From contig JADFXJ010000027.1 in assembly GCA_015233615.1 (NCBI GenBank), positions 1 to 38,078 of the forward strand: 38,078 nucleotides of DNA, in the 5' to 3' direction. Origin of the DNA: Nitrospirota bacterium. GTDB taxonomy: Bacteria > Nitrospirota > Thermodesulfovibrionia > Thermodesulfovibrionales > Magnetobacteriaceae. Made by a program: the position numbers and the translations under genes. Positions 1 to 8,141 of the stretch are shown one piece after another. How positions within the stretch are numbered: the first letter of the stretch is position 1; each line of letters begins with the position of its first letter. A model generated the notes under the pieces. The model saw nothing but the letters and a program-made list of their open reading frames with translations, was not told the origin of the DNA and made no database searches.

Positions 1-2
1 TT

Positions 3-1247
3 GTCGTCTACCTCGTGGACCTCATAAGCGGCAACGTCATAGACATCGGTTCCACGTATAACTCTCAGACGAGGTACGGTGACGACGTAATAACGAGAAT
101 CGTCTACGCCACCGAAGGCGGAGGCCTCGAAGACCTCAGAGAGGCGGCCGTATCCGATATAAACACCATCGTAGACTCCTTTATCGACAGGCACGCCATA
201 TCCTCGTGCGAGATAGAGGCGGCATCCATATCGGCCAACACCACCATGTCGCAGATATTCTGGGGCCTCAACCCGGCTTCCATAAGGGAGGCGCCCTATA
301 TACCCACCGTGAACACTTACCCGTTGTGGAAGGGTTCCACGGCGCGCCTGTCCATTAATCCCCGATCGCCGGTGTTTACGTCCCCATGCGTGGCCAGCTA
401 CGTGGGAGGAGACATAACCTCCGGCATTGTCGCTTCGAAGATGTACAGGAATCCGGAAATCTCGCTCTTTATGGACATCGGCACCAACGCCGAGGTCGCC
501 ATCGGAAACGACGAGTGGATAATGGCAGCCGCCTGCTCGGCAGGGCCATGCTTCGAGGGAGGCGGCATAAAGCACGGCATGAGGGCTACTGCCGGTGCCA
601 TCGAGTCCATCAAAATAGACCCGCACACCCTCACCCCCGCCATAGGCGTTATCGGCGGCACAACCCCCATGGGAATATGCGGCTCCGGCATGATAGACGC
701 CATAGTGGAGATGTTTAAGACCGGCATACTTAACCAGAAGGGCATCTTTTACACCGGTAAGACAAGCCGGGTAAGGGAAGGCGAGGATGGCCCCGAGTTC
801 CTCGTCTACGCTGACGAGTCCCTGAAAAGGGACATTGTCCTCACGAAGGTAGACATAGAAAACCTCATCAGGGCAAAGGCTGCTATATTTGCCGGCGTAT
901 CCCTCCTTATAAACGAGTCAGGCCTGACTCTCGAAGCCATAGAAAAGGTCTACGTGGCGGGAGGTTTCGGCAACTCCCTGCACGTACAAACGGCCATAAT
1001 GCTCGGCATGATACCGGATCTGCCCCCTGAAAAGTACGTTTTTCTGGGTAACACTTCCATAATCGGAGCATATCTGTCCCTTATGTCCGACAAGCTCAGG
1101 GAAGAACTTTCCAGGGTCGCCTCCATGACGACCTACGTGGAACTCTCCGTGGTTGGCGGCTATATGGACGAATACATGTCGGCCATGTTCATCCCCCACA
1201 CGGACATGTCGAAGTTCCCATCCGTCGGTGCCATACTTGGATATTGA
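3..1247 (+). CDS. ASKHA-fold reductive activator (RACo/DUF4445 type), 5'-truncated
   Basis: The reading frame is open to the first base of the window, and its first residues match the inside of an ASKHA domain, so the true start lies outside. The GTG at 15 is internal. Visible landmarks are DVITRI near the start, MDIGTNAEVAIGN (phosphate-binding loop), SAGPCFEGGGI, GICGSGMIDAI and VYVAGGFGNSL, in the order seen in DUF4445/RACo proteins. Known members use ATP and an N-terminal 2Fe-2S domain (not visible here) to re-reduce the cobalt of corrinoid proteins such as CoFeSP or methyltransferase corrinoid subunits. The substrate cannot be told from the sequence. mutL follows 83 bp downstream on the same strand. 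The family call is firm; the partner protein is inferred. Confidence 0.85.
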   Translation, partial: VVYLVDLISGNVIDIGSTYNSQTRYGDDVITRIVYATEGGGLEDLREAAVSDINTIVDSFIDRHAISSCEIEAASISANTTMSQIFWGLNPASIREAPYIPTVNTYPLWKGSTARLSINPRSPVFTSPCVASYVGGDITSGIVASKMYRNPEISLFMDIGTNAEVAIGNDEWIMAAACSAGPCFEGGGIKHGMRATAGAIESIKIDPHTLTPAIGVIGGTTPMGICGSGMIDAIVEMFKTGILNQKGIFYTGKTSRVREGEDGPEFLVYADESLKRDIVLTKVDIENLIRAKAAIFAGVSLLINESGLTLEAIEKVYVAGGFGNSLHVQTAIMLGMIPDLPPEKYVFLGNTSIIGAYLSLMSDKLREELSRVASMTTYVELSVVGGYMDEYMSAMFIPHTDMSKFPSVGAILGY

Positions 1248-1330
1248 CGTGCTCAGTGGCGTGAGATGTCGTGACATGATAGGCAGTGACGCGATATACC
1301 GTGGCGTATATGCCGAAGGAGAATAGATAA

Positions 1331-3175
1331 ATGCCGGTAATAGAGCTTCTCAGCGATTCCCTCATAAACAAGATAGCGGCAGGCGAGGTGATAGAGCGTC
1401 CGGCCAGCGTAGTGAGAGAGCTTTTGGACAATTCCCTCGACGCAGGGTGCACGGAGGTAACCGTAGAGGCGGTTAACGCAGGCATTAGGCTCATCCGGGT
1501 ATCGGACGACGGCGGTGGAATGGGCAGGGAAGACGCTCTCAACTGCTTCGCCCGCCATGCAACGAGTAAAATCAGGACGGAGGATGACCTCCTGAACCTG
1601 GCCACAATGGGTTTCAGGGGTGAGGCGCTGTCCTCCATAGCCGCAGTATCGCGGCTTACCATCACGACTGCCCCGCGCGTGGAAGACCCCTCCGGCATAA
1701 GGCCGGGCACCGTCGTGGAAATCCACGGGGGCGTCCTGAAGTCGGTCAAAGACGGAGTATTCGACGGCACTTCCATGGAGGTGCGCGATCTTTTTTATAA
1801 CACTCCCGCCCGAAAAAAATTCCTGAAGAGTCCCTCCACCGAGCTCTACCACGTTATGGACGCCGTCACCAGGTGCTCCCTGGCAAATTTCGCAACGGGA
1901 TTCAGACTCGTCGTAGACGAAAAGGAATCCCTCGTTCTGCCCAGGGCTCAAAGCGTAGAAGAGAGGATAAGCCAGATATTCGGAAACGCCTTCTTAAAAG
2001 GTCTCGTTACTTTCGATGAATCCAGAGGCGGCATCTCCGTCTACGGACTTTCGTCGAAAGAAGGCACTTACAGGAAGTCCGGCCAGGAGCAGTACATATT
2101 CGTAAATGGAAGGCCCATCAGGGACAACACGCTCAGGCACGCCGTATACCAGGCCTACAAAGAGCTTTTGCCCTCCGGCAGCCACCCCGTGTTTTTTCTC
2201 TACCTGACGGTAGACTCCCGGGACGTGGATTTTAACGTGCATCCGGCCAAAATGGAGGTGCGCTTTGCGAATAAGGACACACTGTTCCAGGTCGTACACG
2301 GTGCCGTCAAACGTAAGGTCGTCTCCTCGCACGTCCCCTTGCCGCTAAACACGACGGTCCCCTCAGGCGGCGGCGAAGCCCCTGCGATACCAGGCCAACC
2401 CGGCCAGATATCTCAAACAGCCCGGTCTACTCAAACGGACTGGCCTCTGTCAGCCCCATTTGGCCAGGGGGCGCCGGCCCCATCCGGGCAGGATTTGGAA
2501 TATGGCGGCCCGGCACCCGTACCTCAACCCCGGTACGAACCCGGGCAATTGTCAACGGAGGTGCCCGGCCTGCCACACAAACTGGCAGAGGCCATACCCA
2601 TGCCATACCTGCAATCCCACGACTTCATCTACGTTGGCGACGTCTTCGCCGTCTATGCGACACTCGACGGTATGGCCATAATCGATCACCATGCTGCCCA
2701 CGAGAGGGTTCTTTACGAGAAGCTGAGGGAGGGTTTTGGCCTGGCAGAGTACAGGCTCCTCTTTCCTCTTCAGGTGAGGCTTCCCCAAAAGGAGTTTTCG
2801 CTTCTTGCCACCAACGTCGAAGAACTACGGCACATGGGCATAGACGTAGAGGAGTTCGGCTCCGGCACACTCATCGTAAAGGCGCTGCCGGCAGCACTAA
2901 AGGACGCAGACCTGATCGCCATCCTTTCCGACGTAGCGGCGGCCCTTATAGAAACCGGAGGCACCTCTCCCATCGAAGAAACGAAAAACGTGGTAGCCGG
3001 GCGCATCGCTTGCCATGCCTCCGTGAGGGGGAAAAACTTACTGGCAAAGGACGAACTAAACAGGCTTATTGCAGACCTGGACTCCACCAAAGACCCCCAT
3101 CATTGCCCCCACGGACGCCCCACCAGGATATACCTCACCCAGGACGACCTTAGAAAGATGTTCAAACGCAAGTAG
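1331..3175 (+). CDS. mutL: DNA mismatch repair protein MutL
   Basis: 614 aa, normal length for MutL. The N-terminal GHKL ATPase shows IAAGEVIERPASVVREL with catalytic Glu30 and Asn34, SDDGGGM (about 58-64) and GFRGEALSSI (about 94-103). A Pro/Gly/Gln-rich linker spans roughly residues 340-415. The C-terminal dimerisation/endonuclease domain has DHHAAHERVLYE near residue 450, matching the DQHAx2Ex4E metal-dependent nicking motif with Gln changed to His. It also has ACHASVR and CPHGRP near the end, which complete the zinc-binding endonuclease site. It therefore looks like a nicking MutL of the non-MutH type. The ATG is preceded by AAGGAG about 7 nt upstream. No mutS is in the window. Confidence 0.96.
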   Translation: MPVIELLSDSLINKIAAGEVIERPASVVRELLDNSLDAGCTEVTVEAVNAGIRLIRVSDDGGGMGREDALNCFARHATSKIRTEDDLLNLATMGFRGEALSSIAAVSRLTITTAPRVEDPSGIRPGTVVEIHGGVLKSVKDGVFDGTSMEVRDLFYNTPARKKFLKSPSTELYHVMDAVTRCSLANFATGFRLVVDEKESLVLPRAQSVEERISQIFGNAFLKGLVTFDESRGGISVYGLSSKEGTYRKSGQEQYIFVNGRPIRDNTLRHAVYQAYKELLPSGSHPVFFLYLTVDSRDVDFNVHPAKMEVRFANKDTLFQVVHGAVKRKVVSSHVPLPLNTTVPSGGGEAPAIPGQPGQISQTARSTQTDWPLSAPFGQGAPAPSGQDLEYGGPAPVPQPRYEPGQLSTEVPGLPHKLAEAIPMPYLQSHDFIYVGDVFAVYATLDGMAIIDHHAAHERVLYEKLREGFGLAEYRLLFPLQVRLPQKEFSLLATNVEELRHMGIDVEEFGSGTLIVKALPAALKDADLIAILSDVAAALIETGGTSPIEETKNVVAGRIACHASVRGKNLLAKDELNRLIADLDSTKDPHHCPHGRPTRIYLTQDDLRKMFKRK

Positions 3176-3253
3176 TTACAACCGGAGTTACGGCCGCAGA
3201 GGACTTTATGGGTACGGGAACCAGAGAATTAACGTACGGCTTTTGTGGACGGC

Positions 3254-3829
3254 TTATGGTGCGGCTTTTGGCACAACACGAGGTTCTTCCCGGTGAGCCT
3301 CGATGAGGGCCTTCACCTTTTCGTGGTATGTGATGAGTGCCTCTTTGGTTTCATTGGAAACGCTTTCGTCTTTTTCGACAAGAGCCACTATATCGTACCC
3401 CTCCGTGTGAATCTGCCTGGAGAGTTCGTCCCTCTGGATATGCATATTCTGAAGCCTGTCCAGAATCGTGTTTACGTTTTCGACGAAACATCTGATGAGG
3501 TATACGTCCTGATCCCGCAGGTAGAGTCTCTTGCTGACGTCGCCTGAAAGTATGTTCTCCATCTCTTTCAGTAAGCGTCCAAAAGGACTAAGTATCCTGT
3601 AAGCGAAAAAAATCACAAGCAACAAGGCGACAAAACCGTAGCACAAAAATACTACGACAAAGGCAAAGGAACTCTGCTGGGTAAACGCGACGGTCTGTAT
3701 CTCGCCGGGACGCTTTAAATACAGAGCAACACCTACAATGAAAATTACGGCAAGACCTATAATTACGGCTATCAGCAAGTTAAACCGATGTGCTATTAAA
3801 GATCTTTCTATCGACTTTGGTTCATCCAT
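3254..3829 (-). CDS. Two-TM protein with HAMP-like linker
   Basis: 191 aa. It has two hydrophobic helices at about residues 18-38 and 55-79, separated by only some 15 residues. A HAMP-like amphipathic segment follows (about 78-130, with RILSPFGRLLKEMENILSGD), then a charged C-terminal helix of about 60 residues. No kinase, cyclase or methyl-accepting output domain is present, so it resembles a truncated transducer or a stand-alone HAMP membrane protein. It is transcribed divergently from the transglycosylase gene and converges on mutL with 78 bp between them. No Shine-Dalgarno precedes the ATG; an extended -10 lies 5 nt upstream (see promoter entry). The role is unknown. Confidence 0.7.
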   Translation of the reverse strand: MDEPKSIERSLIAHRFNLLIAVIIGLAVIFIVGVALYLKRPGEIQTVAFTQQSSFAFVVVFLCYGFVALLLVIFFAYRILSPFGRLLKEMENILSGDVSKRLYLRDQDVYLIRCFVENVNTILDRLQNMHIQRDELSRQIHTEGYDIVALVEKDESVSNETKEALITYHEKVKALIEAHREEPRVVPKAAP

Positions 3830-3834
3830 TATCT

Positions 3835-3843
3835 ATTCTACCA
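3835..3843 (-). promoter_or_regulatory. Extended -10 element abutting the HAMP-gene start
   Basis: On the minus strand TGG-TAGAAT ends 5 nt before the ATG at 3829. No good -35 is needed for an extended -10. The expected transcription start falls on or within about 1 nt of the ATG, and no ribosome-binding site is present, which suggests a leaderless mRNA. Confidence 0.45.
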
Positions 3844-3895
3844 TATATTCCACAATAAAAAATGGAGGATATTTATTTTTTCTTTAATTTTTTTC

Positions 3896-3924
3896 TTGAC
3901 AATGAAGCCGGCCATATGGATAAT
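3896..3924 (+). promoter_or_regulatory. Sigma70-type promoter for the MltD-like gene
   Basis: TTGACA at 3896-3901, a 17-nt spacer, and GATAAT at 3919-3924. The predicted start site (about 3931) is next to the ATG at 3932. This argues against the in-frame upstream starts TTG 3896 and ATG 3902, which lie inside the promoter itself. Confidence 0.6.
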
Positions 3925-3931
3925 AAGGAGC

Positions 3932-5809
3932 ATGAAATTAACCAGGTGCATAATTACGTTAATGATATTCCTGTTAGTTTCCATCTGGCCGGTAAGCGGG
4001 AATGCCCTTCTGTATCCAGTAGATAAGACTCAAGGCCCGGAGACCACCGATTCTCATCTCCAGCAGCAGGTGCCGCATAAGCCGGGAGACGAGCAGGGAG
4101 CCTTAAGCATGGGCAAAGCCAGTACGCCACCGGATTATTCCATCTTAGTGTCTCCTTTACAAAAGCAGGGAGAGGGAGAAAACAGCCTGATTGGCCTCGA
4201 CTACTTCAGTCTTGACGGAGGTACCCCCCAGGATGGCAAGGACGGTGTAAGCGATGGCACCGGCGTAGCGGACAATAAACCATCCTTTTCGCAATCGGGT
4301 ACGGAGGATACAACCGGGAAAAAATTCAACGGCAGGGCCCGGGCTGCTATAGAGTCGTATCTTACGTTTTTTTCCGAAACCGTAAAGAACAGGTTCTCGA
4401 GATGGCTGGCCCATGGTTCCAGATACATGCCTCTTATGAAGAAAATACTGGCGGAACACGACTTGCCTGGTGATCTTGTCTATCTGTCCTTAATCGAAAG
4501 CGGCTTTAACCTTTTCGCACGCTCCCCTGCCCAGGCCGTTGGACCATGGCAACTCATGATAGGCACAGCGAGGCATTTCAACCTTAAGGTTAACTACTGG
4601 GTAGACGAACGCCGCGACCCCGTGAAATCGACGAGGGCGGCCTCTACTTACCTGCGGTTCCTTATCGACAAGTTCGGCTCCTGGGATCTCGCTTTAGCCG
4701 CTTACAACGCCGGTGAAGGCACTATCGAAAACGCACTCAGAAGAAGCAACGTCAGCACCTATTGGAATCTTTTGAACATACCCCACGAAACCAGGGATTT
4801 CGTACCAAAATTCATAGCCGCCAGAGAAATAGCCAGGGAACCCGAAAAGTTTGGTATTGATGACATCGACTATAACCAACCCATAGATTATGACGTAGTG
4901 GAAATAGAACCACCTGCTACGTTAAAATTCATAGCAAAAGCTGCCGACACGACCATAGAAAAGATTAAAGAACTTAACCCGGAGCTAAAGCAGTGGTGTA
5001 TACCTCCTGACGTCCACAAGTATCGTATCAGGATTCCAGCCGGGAAGAAAGATTCTTTCCTGGAGGCCTATAACTCGGCTTCCCCGTCCAACCGCCAGGA
5101 AACCAGAACCTACAAAGTCAGAAAAGGCGATACTATCAGAAAAATCGCTGCAAAAACAGGAGTGTCGGCAGAGACACTATGCAGCTTAAATAACCTGACG
5201 CCGTCAAAAAGAGTTCCTAAAGGTACCGTACTGCAACTTCCGGTGACAATGACGTCCGCCGGTAAATCTTCACCGAGCTCTTCTTCGGAGGACTCCGTAA
5301 TCTCCCACAAAAGCTCCCGCAAAAACGCCCGAGAAAGCACTGCAGGCTCTGCCGAAGACAATTCGGGAACCTCTGTGGATGCAGCGAAAAACGAACGCGC
5401 GGCAGTAGCAACAAACGAACAAGCGGCAAAGGAAACTGCCGTCGATACGTCCAACGACGAGCAAAACGATAGCAACGTCGTGAAATCGGGCAGCATACAT
5501 AGAAAACATATCCGCACTTGCAGCCATGCCGGTTCCACCTGCGCCAAATGCACCCATTCATCCGCCCATTTAGTCAAGTCTTCCCATTCCGTGGGCAAAG
5601 GAAAGCATTCCGGTACGGCCAGGGTTTCTAAAGTTGTAAAGACACGCTCTGCATCTTCTCATACGCCAGCTACGTCTTCTCGTAAATTGACAGCCTCTTC
5701 ACATAAACTTAACAAACCACACACATCCTCTCACGAAGGACGCTTACACGAGAAGAACTCAGGCGTGAAGGTCTCCAGGCACTTGTCGAAGCATAAGTCC
5801 AGGGCGTAA
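3932..5809 (+). CDS. MltD-like lytic transglycosylase with LysM and a His/Ser/Lys-rich tail
   Basis: 625 aa from ATG 3932, chosen because it gives a clean signal peptide (MKLTRC, a hydrophobic core, then cleavage after about SGNA) and because the promoter overlaps the longer in-frame starts. The SLT family 1D domain (about 160-290) has YLSLIESGF with catalytic Glu189, AVGPWQLM and AAYNAGEGTI. Family members cut peptidoglycan to 1,6-anhydro-muropeptides in the periplasm. One LysM domain (about 393-437, YKVRKGDTIRKIA) binds glycan. The remaining 185 residues are low complexity, rich in Ser, Lys, His and Thr, with a C/H cluster (CSHAGSTCAKCTHSSAH, about 524-540) that could bind metal. Typical MltD ends in LysM repeats, so the tail is unusual. 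The downstream region is A+T-rich and gene-poor. Confidence 0.88.
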   Translation: MKLTRCIITLMIFLLVSIWPVSGNALLYPVDKTQGPETTDSHLQQQVPHKPGDEQGALSMGKASTPPDYSILVSPLQKQGEGENSLIGLDYFSLDGGTPQDGKDGVSDGTGVADNKPSFSQSGTEDTTGKKFNGRARAAIESYLTFFSETVKNRFSRWLAHGSRYMPLMKKILAEHDLPGDLVYLSLIESGFNLFARSPAQAVGPWQLMIGTARHFNLKVNYWVDERRDPVKSTRAASTYLRFLIDKFGSWDLALAAYNAGEGTIENALRRSNVSTYWNLLNIPHETRDFVPKFIAAREIAREPEKFGIDDIDYNQPIDYDVVEIEPPATLKFIAKAADTTIEKIKELNPELKQWCIPPDVHKYRIRIPAGKKDSFLEAYNSASPSNRQETRTYKVRKGDTIRKIAAKTGVSAETLCSLNNLTPSKRVPKGTVLQLPVTMTSAGKSSPSSSSEDSVISHKSSRKNARESTAGSAEDNSGTSVDAAKNERAAVATNEQAAKETAVDTSNDEQNDSNVVKSGSIHRKHIRTCSHAGSTCAKCTHSSAHLVKSSHSVGKGKHSGTARVSKVVKTRSASSHTPATSSRKLTASSHKLNKPHTSSHEGRLHEKNSGVKVSRHLSKHKSRA

Positions 5810-6170
5810 GACTTTTGATTAAAGGCTCTCGAAGCTTAAAATCACACTCTCCGACTTTCATAACCAGGCTGTATGGCTGCACATGTGTAAGATAAAGTAT
5901 ATAGAGTTAGTATCCTCCTTAAATTTCATGGTAAAAGAAGCTATCGACTAAAAATAATTGTGGAAAATTATTTTCGAAAATGGTAGACTATCTCAAAACG
6001 ATAAATGAGCAAGAAAGTTATTTCATACGGGAAAAAGTGGAAAATCGTTAAGAAGGGGAAGAAGGTAAAAGATGTGAGTTATTATTAACGTTTGCCATGG
6101 AATTTGAAAAGATGCATATAAATGCGTAAAGTGAAAACAATGGCTTTATTTTTTCGATAAAAGGAGATAT
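5810..6170. other. 361-bp A+T-rich intergenic stretch
   Basis: I see no convincing gene, RNA or terminator. The base composition drops sharply in G+C from here to about 8030. The only open frame with an ATG is a 27-codon Lys-rich stretch at 6005-6088 without a ribosome-binding site, which I do not call. Confidence 0.5.
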
Positions 6171-7793
6171 ATGAACAATTTAAGCGAATATCAAAATACC
6201 CCAAAAGATACAGAACATCAACAGGAAGATCCCGATGTCATAAGTTTCATAGTTCCAATGGTAAAGATTTTATTTATGTACCGCCAGGTTATTATCGTGA
6301 TGTTTTTGTTAGTATTTTCAGTTTTATCTTTTCAGTTTTTGAGCGTTTATTATACTGGTAGTATGCCACAAGAAATCAACTCGTATATTGGTTTTATTTT
6401 AACTTTCGAAGGTTCGGATAAAGGTTTTTATCCTAATGGAACCAAATTTAGCGAGAACGATATTTTATCGGAACCCGTAGTTTCCGAAGTGTATAACGCC
6501 AACAAATTAAACGACTATATTACTCTGACGGATTTCCAGAGTTCTCTGAGCGTGTCCCAAATAAGCCCGGAAAAAGAATTGATAGAAGCCAAATATAACG
6601 CTGTGGTTGCCACTAAAGAGTTTCCTCCGGCGGAAAAAGAGCGATTACTGAAAGAGTATATAGAGCTATTAAAGTCAAAGTCGCCGTCTTCTTATAGATT
6701 AACTTTCGATAAGAGGTTTTGTAAACGTAAAATCACCGCTCCTCTTATGTCTAAGATTTTGACCAATATCCTTGAGGTATGGTCAAAATCATCTATTACA
6801 AAAAGAGGAGTTGCTTCATATACTATTTCAATCATGTCAACAAATCTCCTGGATAAAAATCTGATATTTAACGAAAACTATTTAGTTTCGGTTGAAATGC
6901 TCAAGAGCAGAATAAATAATATTATAGATACGATTAACCAAATGCTCTCGATTCCGGGAATATCATTTATCCGCTCAAATCAGGACAACCTCAACATTGT
7001 TGATATAAAATTGCAAATTATGGATAGGTTAAGTTATAAGGTCATTCCGCTTTATAGTAGAATATTATCGAGTAATTCTCTTGGCGATCCGGAGCGTGCG
7101 ATAAGTTATTTTCAGAGTATACGGCGAGAGTATTTATCAAAGATAGATATCTCAAGAAACAAAATGAAGGTCTATGACGACACCTTAAACGTTTATAACA
7201 AGGTAAAAACGCAACTTCAAACGCAATCCCAGGCAAATTCACCTTCTTCAGATAAATATCAAATGTTTGCGCCGCAGTTAAGCGACGCTTTCTTAGATAA
7301 AATGATGAACCTTACCTCACAGAAAGAAGACCTTAGCTACAAGCAAAAACTTGTCAATGCATCTATGGATGAAGGCCTAAAGTTAGCGACACTTTTAGAA
7401 GGCGAAAAGGAATACTCCGAAATTTTAGACAGTTTAATGAAGTCTCTACAAAAAAATAAAACCAACGGGCCCTTCGATATAAACCTGAAAAACGTACAAG
7501 TAAAAAACGAAATTAGCGAAATTATAGATTTTATGATATCGAAGCTCAAACAAATAGACGATATTTACAAAAGAGCGTCTTATCTCAATCTGGACCCCAA
7601 AACCGAACTAGCCAAAATAGTTACGCCCGTTATTAACATTAATGAAAATAATATTAATCCAATTAACGTTAAGCAAATGATTATAAGAAAAGTATCTTTA
7701 CTATTTGTCGCCATGTTTTTTACAATGATCGCCTGCCTTATACATCATAAGAAAAACGAGATACTCAAGTTAACTAAAAGAGCATTACAATGA
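6171..7793 (+). CDS. Wzz/GumC-like two-TM chain-length-determinant-type protein
   Basis: 540 aa. An N-terminal cytoplasmic tail (about 1-38), TM1 (about 39-58, VIIVMFLLVFSVLSF), a long, mainly helical, probably periplasmic region, and TM2 near the C-terminus (about 511-530, SLLFVAMFFTMIACL) followed by a Lys-rich tail. This is the topology of polysaccharide co-polymerases (Wzz family), but no Pro/Gly-rich TM2 signature or tyrosine-kinase domain is visible, so the assignment rests on architecture alone. The start ATG has AAAGGAG 6 nt upstream. No glycosyltransferase or polymerase genes surround it. The 3' end overlaps by ATGA a 17-codon frame (ATG 7790) that soon hits a stop and looks like the head of a lost gene. 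Codon use is A+T-rich. Confidence 0.5.
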   Translation: MNNLSEYQNTPKDTEHQQEDPDVISFIVPMVKILFMYRQVIIVMFLLVFSVLSFQFLSVYYTGSMPQEINSYIGFILTFEGSDKGFYPNGTKFSENDILSEPVVSEVYNANKLNDYITLTDFQSSLSVSQISPEKELIEAKYNAVVATKEFPPAEKERLLKEYIELLKSKSPSSYRLTFDKRFCKRKITAPLMSKILTNILEVWSKSSITKRGVASYTISIMSTNLLDKNLIFNENYLVSVEMLKSRINNIIDTINQMLSIPGISFIRSNQDNLNIVDIKLQIMDRLSYKVIPLYSRILSSNSLGDPERAISYFQSIRREYLSKIDISRNKMKVYDDTLNVYNKVKTQLQTQSQANSPSSDKYQMFAPQLSDAFLDKMMNLTSQKEDLSYKQKLVNASMDEGLKLATLLEGEKEYSEILDSLMKSLQKNKTNGPFDINLKNVQVKNEISEIIDFMISKLKQIDDIYKRASYLNLDPKTELAKIVTPVININENNINPINVKQMIIRKVSLLFVAMFFTMIACLIHHKKNEILKLTKRALQ

Positions 7794-7983
7794 GATTGTC
7801 AGGAAAGAAGTTTTCAAGGCATAGTTTCCTAAGCTATCCTTAATATAGAATCAAACAACCAATGTTAATAATTTGGATGCGCAAATATATAACGTAAATA
7901 CAACTATCAGGAATTTAAATCTCCGGGTATCCGATGAGAGAATGTTATATAATCTCACCGGCAAAGAATTAACGGAGGTTTAA
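7790..7983 (+). pseudogene. Degenerate coding scraps downstream of the Wzz-like gene
   Basis: ATG 7790 overlaps the preceding stop (ATGA) and encodes 17 residues (MRLSGKKFSRHSFLSYP) before a stop. In another frame, 7849-7983 reads 44 codons of protein-like sequence (it includes NLDAQIYNVNTTIRNLNL and ends NLTGKELTEV) with no start codon. The simplest reading is a gene once translationally coupled to the Wzz-like gene and reduced to its two ends by deletion. The family is not recognised. This is inference. Confidence 0.3.
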
Positions 7984-7985
7984 AC

Positions 7986-8054
7986 GTGCCATCCATCCCT
8001 CTGATTCCCAATACCGGTGAACGTTTACTATTTGCAAAACAACCGGGTAACTGA
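7986..8054 (+). CDS. Possible 22-codon leader-type ORF ending in a terminator loop
   Basis: GTG 7986 follows GGAGG (7974-7978) at 7 nt and encodes MPSIPLIPNTGERLLFAKQP then Gly-Asn. The stop TGA (8052-8054) sits exactly in the 4-nt loop of the perfect hairpin at 8030-8077. The good ribosome-binding site and the hairpin overlap are suggestive. The peptide has no recognisable family, and it could be a chance frame at the end of a decayed gene. Confidence 0.3.
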   Translation: MPSIPLIPNTGERLLFAKQPGN

Positions 8055-8077
8055 GGTTACCCGGTTGTTTTGCAAAT
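8030..8077. terminator. Perfect 22-bp inverted repeat, probable bidirectional terminator
   Basis: Arms 8030-8051 and 8056-8077 are exactly complementary around a TGAG loop. The inner G+C-rich part (AACCGGGTAAC and complement) is bordered outside by GTTTTGC on either strand, giving a short U-run in both directions. It separates the Wzz-like region from the histidine kinase gene. Confidence 0.65.
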
Positions 8078-8141
8078 TCGATCGACTACCAATCTGTTTG
8101 GAATGAAAGGAGCCCGGTATTTATTGTGGAGGAATGAATTA

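Noticed and set aside
6005-6088. 27-codon Lys-rich ORF (MSKKVISYGKKWKIVKKGKK...)
   Set aside because: No ribosome-binding site and highly A-rich DNA, where Lys-rich frames arise by chance.
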